Shown here piece after piece: positions 57,922 through 64,000 of a DNA stretch of 64,000 bases. The DNA is taken from contig JAPXFY010000026.1 in the NCBI GenBank assembly GCA_030674185.1, positions 42,453,132 through 42,517,131 of the forward strand, read 5' to 3'. The notes beneath the pieces are model-generated. The model was not told where the DNA came from, made no database searches, and was given only the letters and a program-made list of their open reading frames with translations. Source of the stretch: Monoplex corrugatus. Taxonomy: Eukaryota > Mollusca > Gastropoda > Littorinimorpha > Ranellidae. The first letter of the stretch is position 1. Each line of letters opens with the position of its first letter. The position numbers and the translations under genes are program-made.

Positions 57922-57996
57922 CTGAGGAAAAGAAAAAAGAAGAAAAAAAAAAATGACATACATGAATTTTACGATTAATCTAAATCCTTTCACTCT

Positions 57997-58366
57997 TTAA
58001 CCCTTTGACTCCCTCACCTTGTCCGCCATCATCCCACATTGTCAACCACGACAGCCAAACCAAAAACTTAACCCTTTGACTCCCTCACCCCTATCCGCTC
58101 ATCATCCCGCATTGTCAACCATGACAGCCAACCAAAACTCTTAACCCTTTCACTCCCTCACCCTATCCACCAGCTTCCTGCAGGAAGCTGGTGGATAGGG
58201 TGAGGGTGTGAAAGGGTTAAGTTTTTACAGTTGTGGATTGGGTGTGGGAGTGAAAGGGTTAACCCTATCTACCAGTTACAAAAATATAACCCTTTCACCC
58301 CCCTCACTTTATCCACCAACTTTCCCCAAGACGCTAGTGGAGAGGGTGAGGAAGTGAAAGAGTTAA
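57997..58366. repeat. Expanded TTAA-MITE, multiple arms (copy 15)
   Basis: Three left-type arms in a row (57997, 58069, 58143), a CTTCCTGCAGGAAG centre, two right-type arms, then a further left/right pair to 58366. Looks like insertion of one MITE beside or within another, or unequal exchange. Confidence 0.85.
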
Positions 58367-58466
58367 ACTTGCTTAGCAGGAGCTGGTGGGTTGGAATAGA
58401 ATAATTACACAGAATGAAAACAAAAGGTTAACCACTTGTGACTAGTATTATCATTATCACCATTAG

Positions 58467-59405
58467 CGTTTAAAGCCCAGCCAACTGTTCAGAGCCATAT
58501 CTCAAATAAAACTGCACATCTAAACGCAGCACTGATCCTGGCAAAGAAAAGAAAATTAAGTACACACATATATATCACTGCATTCATGCAAGTAATCCAA
58601 GGATATGCCCCTGGCATTGGTGATTCAACCAAATTTATCACCAGCAGGATAAAAAAAAAAAAGACAAAAAAAAAGACTGAATACAAATGTCTATAACAAT
58701 AACTAAGTAAACAAAAACCTATCACAGGCCAACCTAACCCATGCCACTAAGCATTCCACAGCCACACTTTCTATGAGCTAAAAGTGCAGATGATATCTAT
58801 ACCCTTTGCTTGCTGAAAAGGGTACAGATAAGGGTACAGATATCATCTGCATGGATAGTCAGCAAGCAAAGCCAGAGCAAGATTGAGGCAGCCGAGATGT
58901 GGATTCTACGAAGAATGTTGAGAGTTCCATGGACAGCAAAGAAAACAAATGAGACAGTCTTAATGGAGGCAGACACAAGTAGATCACTCATAAGGAAGAT
59001 TAGGAAAAGACAGGCAACATTTATAGGCCATTTTATGAGGAAGGGGGATTTGGAGCACCTGGTCACAATGGGAAAGCTGGAGGGAAAGACAGCACCAGGT
59101 AGACCCAGGTAGAAAATGCTAGACGGACTTGAGGAGTGGCTGAAGATGAGGAGGGTGGAGGAGATGCTTGGGGCAACAAGAGATAGAGACAGATGGAGAT
59201 GATGATGATCTGTACCCTATTATCAATCCTACAGACAGACACTATGTAAGGTTTTCAGGGAAAATATAAAGCTGAATGGACCAGCCAAGGCAGAAAATAA
59301 GATAGGAAGAGATGACAGAAACAAACAAAGCAAGTAGAAACAAAGACAGTTACAGAAAAGAAGAAATTTCTAGTACACAGAATTTCCAGTAAGTGGGATA
59401 CTATC
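58467..59405. repeat. R550 copy split by a LINE
   Basis: 58467-58800 (GTTTAAAGCCCAGCCAACTG ... AAAAGTGCAGATGATATC) continues at 59213-59405 (TGTACCCTATTATCAATCC ... GAATTTCCAGTAAGTGGGAT). The LINE 3' end at 58840-59212 sits between, with a short inverted stretch (58800-58860). Confidence 0.75.
58840..59212 (+). mobile_element. 3' end of the GATGAT-tailed LINE family
   Basis: Encodes IEAAEMWILRRMLRVPWTAK, RKRQATFIGHFMRKGDLEHL, TMGKLEGKTAPGRP and then frame-broken sequence to a GATGATGATGAT tail. Supplies the segment missing from the copy at 29783. Confidence 0.9.
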
Positions 59406-59516
59406 CTCAGGAGGGTAAAGCACTAGTGAATCAAAACATTTTTACTATCCAAACACAATTTGCTAAGTACTACATCCATGTATTACAGGAAAAAGAACAG
59501 ACCTTTTAACCCACAT

Positions 59517-59708
59517 TTAATCCTCTGACTCCTGCAACCTATCAACCAATTATAAAAACTTAACCCTTTGACTTCCTCTCCCTGTTCACCAGCTTCCTGG
59601 GGAAGCAGGTGGATAAGGTGAGAGAATCAAAGGGTTATGTTTCTGCTTTGCTAGCATGGTTGGCAATGCAGAATGCTGGTGGCCAGGGTGCGGGAGTCAA
59701 AGGATTAA
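59517..59708. repeat. TTAA-MITE (copy 16)
   Basis: TTAATCCTCTGACTCCTGC to GGGAGTCAAAGGATTAA, centre CTTCCTGGGGAAG. Confidence 0.9.
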
Positions 59709-59724
59709 TGCGCATGATTATCAT

Positions 59725-60140
59725 GTGGGTAAGGCGCTGGACTTCCTACTAAAAGGTCTGGGTTTAATTCTGTCTGGTATTTCTTGTCCGGGGAGTAAAA
59801 TGTGGCAATGTTTCTTTAAGTTCTTATTTCCCAGCTCAACATACACGTGTGCACACTTTTAGTGCCTTAGCTCCCTTTGTTTGTGTACATGTGCAGCATG
59901 CCAACTATGTATGTCAAAAACCCTGTAATCCGTGTCAATGTCCTTGTGTCTCCAGTTCAATCCCTCCTTACAATATAATAGGCGGCTTGGTCACTGCCCA
60001 CATTAATGTTGCAATCATTCTGGTGGTGTTATATGTCCTGTAGACCTTCCCAGTGTACAGTTTTTGTTTTGTTTTTTTGTGGGTGTTTTTTTTCACTTTT
60101 TTTTTACAAGATCAAGGAGTTTGTCAAATGATTGCTGGCA
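59725..60140 (+). repeat. SINE-like family A copy with tRNA-like head
   Basis: GTGGGTAAGGCGCTGGACTT and GTCTGGGTTTAATTCTG form an A/B-box-like pair; the body has CACTGCCCACATTAATGTTG and AATCATTCTGGTGGTGT, then the GCTGGCAAATTC block. Confidence 0.65.
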
Positions 60141-60185
60141 AATTCAGGTTCTTTTATTTGTTTTTGTTTTTTCTTTTATTGTTGT

Positions 60186-60680
60186 TTAAAGCCCAGCCTA
60201 CTGCGCAGAGCCATATCAGGGTTAATTAAGTACACATATCAATGCATTCGCGCACATGATCTAAGGACATGCCCCCGGCGTAGGACCATTCAGTCCCATT
60301 TATCGCACAGGGGAGATTTAAAAAACACACCTGAATACAAATATAAGCATACATAAGGACACCAAAACATGTATAAAAACAGGCATAATTTACCTAAAAT
60401 TGCTTCCGCATATCTCACCTCCTTAGAGCCAAAAATGCACTTAATACGTGTACCCAATTATCAATCCGAAGAAAAAGCATGTAAAACTTTGTTGAAAAAA
60501 TACAGGTGAATGGACCATTAAGGCAGAAAATAAGTAGAAATGACAGCAAGGAAAGCAACAAGGCAGAAACAAAGAGAGTGACAGAAAAGAGGAAATTTCT
60601 AGCACAGAATTTCCAGAAGGTGGGGATACTATTTATACTGAAAGAGCCCCCAGCAACCCAATGGGGAGGCAAATTCAGGT
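60186..60680. repeat. R550, well-preserved copy
   Basis: GTTTAAAGCCCAGCCTACTG to GGGGATACTATTTATACTG. Gives an uninserted version of the TTAA site used by two other elements at 54529 and 54813. Confidence 0.8.
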
Positions 60681-60696
60681 GAAGTACACATGGAAT

Positions 60697-60800
60697 AAAT
60701 AATAATAATAATAATGATAATAATATCATTATTATTATTACTGTTGTTGTTGTTGTTATTATTATTATCATTATCATTATTATTATCATCATCAATATCA
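60697..60800. repeat. (AAT)n/(ATT)n microsatellite
   Basis: AT-rich trinucleotide tract with GTT and ATC variants. Confidence 0.9.
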
Positions 60801-60934
60801 TTATCATTATCACTCCACTGTATAATACAAACAGTCCTGGTCAAGGCATGTTTGTTGCATTTTACCCAGCAGCAGCAACAACAAATTGAGTGTGAGAAAT
60901 CCCTCTGATTTTTTAAAATTTTATTTTTATGCTC

Positions 60935-61045
60935 ATTAGCTCAGTTGTTGGACCACCATTCTCATTACACATGGGTTATATGTTCAACCCTCCAGTGGGC
61001 CACAGTTTTTAGATGGCCCATTAGCTCAGCTTTCAACTTTCAGCT
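60935..61045 (+). repeat. tRNA-related SINE heads
   Basis: TTAGCTCAGTTGTTGGACC with TATATGTTCAACCC, and a second GCCCATTAGCTCAGC at 61017. Degenerate Pol III-type promoter relics. Confidence 0.5.
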
Positions 61046-61304
61046 GAAATATGTAGACTATGTGATCACAAACACCAAAACAGATTTGATATCAAAAGTC
61101 CTGCAGGGGAAAGCCGAGGTGAAGAGAAGAAAGGGAGGGACCGCACACCTCCTTATTTCAACAACATCACTAAGGTCTGCGGTCTGGGGAACCAGGAGTT
61201 CACCCACAGATGTCTCAGTTGTGTGACCTGGAGAAGACTTGAGACGTTGAGTGTGGCTCCTACGGCCAATCCTGGCGAGGCAGAGAGGTGAGGTGAGAGG
61301 TGAT

Positions 61305-62370
61305 TAGCTCTGGTGCTATAGTGTAATGTTCACACTACAGGGTTGTAGGCTCAACCTTGAGATGGGCCACAATGATTACGCTTGCTGTCTGTGGTTTTTT
61401 GTTTTTTTTCTTTTCATTTTTTTGTTTGTTGTTGTTGTTGTTGTTGTTTATAAAGGCATGGACTCAAGAACTGAAATCTCAAGTTCAATCCCAGCCCTCA
61501 AAATTAAAAACTGGCCTGTTTACTGCTCATTGTAATGTTTCCATTATTCTAGCAATGTCATATCCCCCCCCCCCCCATCCCCATTTCAAGACCTTGCCAG
61601 TTGGCATAGGGTTTTGCACAGGTTTAGTGAGTCTGCCAAATAACTGCTGGCAGATCTGGGTTGAGCACATATGTGACCCGTTTTAACAAAATGAGTCCAA
61701 AGGTGAAAATAACAGATTTCAGGAGGATATGATTTTCAACATGTCCAGATTATTAACTTTCTTTTCATATGAAATTTATTATTCTACTCCTAAAAATAAA
61801 GAAGTTATGGGTGTTTGAAGTGTGTAACATAGCAAACAGCCATTTTGAAAAAAATCAACTTTTAAGATTTTCACCACTTCAGTGAAGTTTTACCTTAGGA
61901 ACAGGTATTTCTACTTCACCAATCTTTACCAAATTTTGTACCATAGTAAAACACATCATGCCACAATAGCACACAAAATTGGTGTGAAAATCTACTGTAA
62001 TTGTCTTGTTATTTAAGTTTATATATCCCTTTTTCTGACACAAAAAGCATGCCGTTATCTGATTAAAATGCATTTTAAATACATTTTCCGATTGAATTAT
62101 AAAGTGCTGAGTGCATGTACATGTAATTTAAAGATTAAACATTCCATTTTTGACGAAAAGTAAAAATTGACAAAATCGACCCATCACACCTTTTCCGGGC
62201 CTCTAAGCTTTTCGCTACCTGCGAGTTAGGACTCATTTCGTGAAAACAGGTCACATATAGGATTGTGATGAATCCCTCTTGAACAAACCCCAAACTCTTC
62301 TGAACCCATCCAATGCTCAGCTTTTGGGTAAAAACTAGTCAGACCCACAAAATCCCACAATGATATTTTT
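61305..62370 (+). repeat. SINE-like family A copy split by a TGTGACC element
   Basis: Head with GGGTTGTAGGCTCAACC; body with AAGTTCAATCCCAGCCCTC, CATTTCAAGACCTTGCCAG and CTGCTGGCAGATCTGG up to 61671. It resumes after the insertion as TATAGGATTGTGATGAATCC and CTCTTGAACAAACCCC. A (TTG)n tract lies at 61424-61448. Confidence 0.75.
61672..62255. mobile_element. TA-flanked TGTGACC element (584 bp)
   Basis: Left TGTGACCCGTTTTAACAAAA, right reversed TGTGACCTGTTTTCACGAAA, both continuing as ATGAGTCC. TA at 61670-61671 and 62256-62257. It interrupts a SINE whose two halves are collinear with other copies. Confidence 0.88.
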
Positions 62371-62788
62371 GGACTAAGGGAGGTATATGAGCTGAAGACT
62401 TACATTTGGTTGTACAAACTTCCATATCACAGAGATAAAACACAAACCTTAAACTCTAAACTCTGAGCACTGATTGTACATTACTACTACTAATGAGTAT
62501 AGCACCATTGCAGAGTACCAATCTTGCATGGCTACTTCTTGTCATTTAATGACTGTCATTATCCAGCAGGTAATTCAAGCTTTAGATATTATCAACTGCT
62601 GTGTTATAGACTCAGGTCTCTGTAATTACCACCTACCCTATGTGCTGTGTGGTAGTTACTTGTTTCCTTACACTTTGTGTTCTGTCTTCATTGAAATAGA
62701 TAATGAATACTTTGTTCACAACAACAGGTCTAAGGCCTGTGCAACACTGGCTTTGGGGATGCTGAAAGTAACCTAGGTGTCGTCCATA

Positions 62789-62912
62789 TTAACCCTTTGA
62801 TCCCCTCAACCTGTCCACCAGCTTCTTGCAGGAAGCTGATGGATAAGGTGAGGGAGTCAAAGGGTTACGCTTTTGCATTTTGGTGGATTGGGCATGGGAA
62901 TCAAACGGTTAA
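62789..62912. repeat. TTAA-MITE, shortened (copy 17)
   Basis: TTAACCCTTTGATCCCCTC to GGGAATCAAACGGTTAA; one left arm missing, centre CTTCTTGCAGGAAG. Confidence 0.88.
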
Positions 62913-63034
62913 TCTCCATGATATAGAAGTTTGGATAACCAACTGGAGTCTTTATTAAGCTCATATGTTTGCATGAGTCCAAAAATATCCTTGCCGGAAT
63001 TTTTTGGATTTGTCCAGTTTTTACCCAAAGCTCA

Positions 63035-63480
63035 ATATTATGGTGGGTTTAGAGAAGAAGACTGGAACCACACAGCTGAATGTAATCTGTTTAGTTCAAG
63101 GATGCATCTCAAAAGTCAGGTTGATGCCAGGTTAACCCTTTCACTCCCGCACTCCGGTCAACAGCATCCTGCATTGCCAACCATGTTAGCAAAGCAAAAA
63201 CTTAACCCTTTGAATCCCTCACCCTATCCACCAGCTTCCTGCAGAAAGCTGGTGGATAGGGTGAGGGAATCAAAGGGTTAAGTTTTTGTAGTTGGTAGAT
63301 AGGGTGCGGGAGTCAAAGGGTTAACTTATGATAGGAAGTATGGTGTACAGTCATGTCATAGACTCAGAATACTCAGATAAGAAATAAAACCCCACAGTAT
63401 CACCATCAAGATCCTTATCCTCACGATTTATCACCAGAAAATAGTCTCAGATTCTGTGGCCTTTCATATTTTCCTCTCAA
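63035..63480 (+). repeat. SINE family B relative split by a MITE
   Basis: GACTGGAACCACACAGCTGA, TGATGCCAGG before the MITE and CTTATGATAGGAAG after it correspond to the family-B body at 45930-46080. Confidence 0.5.
63132..63324. repeat. TTAA-MITE, full-length (copy 18)
   Basis: TTAACCCTTTCACTCCCGC to GGGAGTCAAAGGGTTAA with all four arm units and a CTTCCTGCAGAAAG centre. Confidence 0.95.
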
Positions 63481-63649
63481 GTTGGCTTGGTTTTGATCTC
63501 TTCTGTATTTCCAGGCTCCATACCTTCAGTAATTTCACACTAAGGTTTCAGATGCTGGTAGTTCTTGAGGGTTGCTGTTTGACCATCTTTGTGGAGGTCT
63601 CCAGACCATGGTCTCTGAACTCTTTGATTACGTTGGAAAAAATCTAGGT

Positions 63650-63998
63650 CTGAAGAATGTTGAGAGTTCCATGGACAGTAAAGAAAACAAACGAGACAAG
63701 TCTTGATGGAGGCAGACATAAGAATATCATTCATAAAGAAGATTAGGAAAAGACAAGCAACATTTATAGGCCATTTTATGAGGAAAGGGGAATTACAGCA
63801 CCTGGTCACAACAGGAAAGCTGGAGGGAAAGAGAACACCCTGAAGACTCAGGGAGAAAATATTGGACAGACTTGCAGGGTGGCTGAGGACAGAGAGGGTG
63901 GAAGATGTGCTTGTGGCAACAAGGGATAGATGCATATGGAGGGCCATGATCGCCAACGCCATGCGGCAGGACACATCACGATGATGATGATGGTGTGT
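63650..63998 (+). mobile_element. 3' end of the GATGAT-tailed LINE family
   Basis: Same C-terminal region as 58840-59212 with frameshifts, ending GCCATGCGGCAGGACAC and a GATGATGATGAT tail at the window edge. Confidence 0.88.
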
Positions 63999-64000
63999 AG

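Noticed and set aside
57922..64000. N-terminal stomatin exon
   Set aside because: No short ATG-starting frame with a convincing donor and phase was found amid the repeats; it may lie outside the window.

Overview
The window comes from an animal nuclear genome, most likely a marine mollusc (probably a gastropod; this is inferred from the repeat landscape, not proven). All recognisable genes are split by GT-AG introns, long (AC/GT)n tracts are frequent, and most of the sequence is transposon-derived.

Host genes. (1) 508-625 (-): first coding exon of a PIGZ-like GPI mannosyltransferase; the rest lies off the left edge. (2) 10921-15993 (-): OSTC, a subunit of the oligosaccharyltransferase complex, in four exons with a reading-frame break near the start codon. 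(3) 16265-27850 (+): SELENOF, an ER thioredoxin-like selenoprotein, in four exons with an in-frame TGA (Sec) at 21880-21882 and a candidate SECIS element in the 3'UTR. OSTC and SELENOF are divergent and share about 270 bp of upstream sequence. (4) 35569-57921 (-): a stomatin/MEC-2-like band-7 membrane protein in seven visible exons; the N-terminal exon was not found. OSTC and SELENOF both act in ER glycoprotein maturation, and PIGZ acts in ER GPI-anchor synthesis. No operon logic is implied.

Mobile DNA. 1-10.8 kb holds SINEs, microsatellites, and a Jockey-like LINE (4.75-7.34 kb) interrupted by a 5'-truncated L2-like LINE. SELENOF intron 3 holds an internally deleted piggyBac element with intact TTAA-flanked ends (23149-25385) and, next to it, a Tc1 transposase with an uninterrupted reading frame (25442-26470). 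The last stomatin intron holds a full-length L2-like LINE with an open 1,100+ residue frame (37238-41331), inserted into a 47-bp minisatellite. Other stomatin introns hold four more piggyBac-like deletion derivatives, two TA-flanked TGTGACC elements, a 57-bp minisatellite, several LINE 3' ends and SINEs.

Most striking pattern. At least 18 copies of a palindromic TTAA-flanked MITE (termini TTAACCCTTTGACTCC...) lie in 64 kb. Around them are six other TTAA-bounded elements with different terminal sequences. Five of the six carry two copies of a short repeat at the right end (palindromic in four), and four encode the N-terminal part of a piggyBac-like transposase reading inward from that end. Several insertions can be matched to empty sites in other repeat copies within this window.
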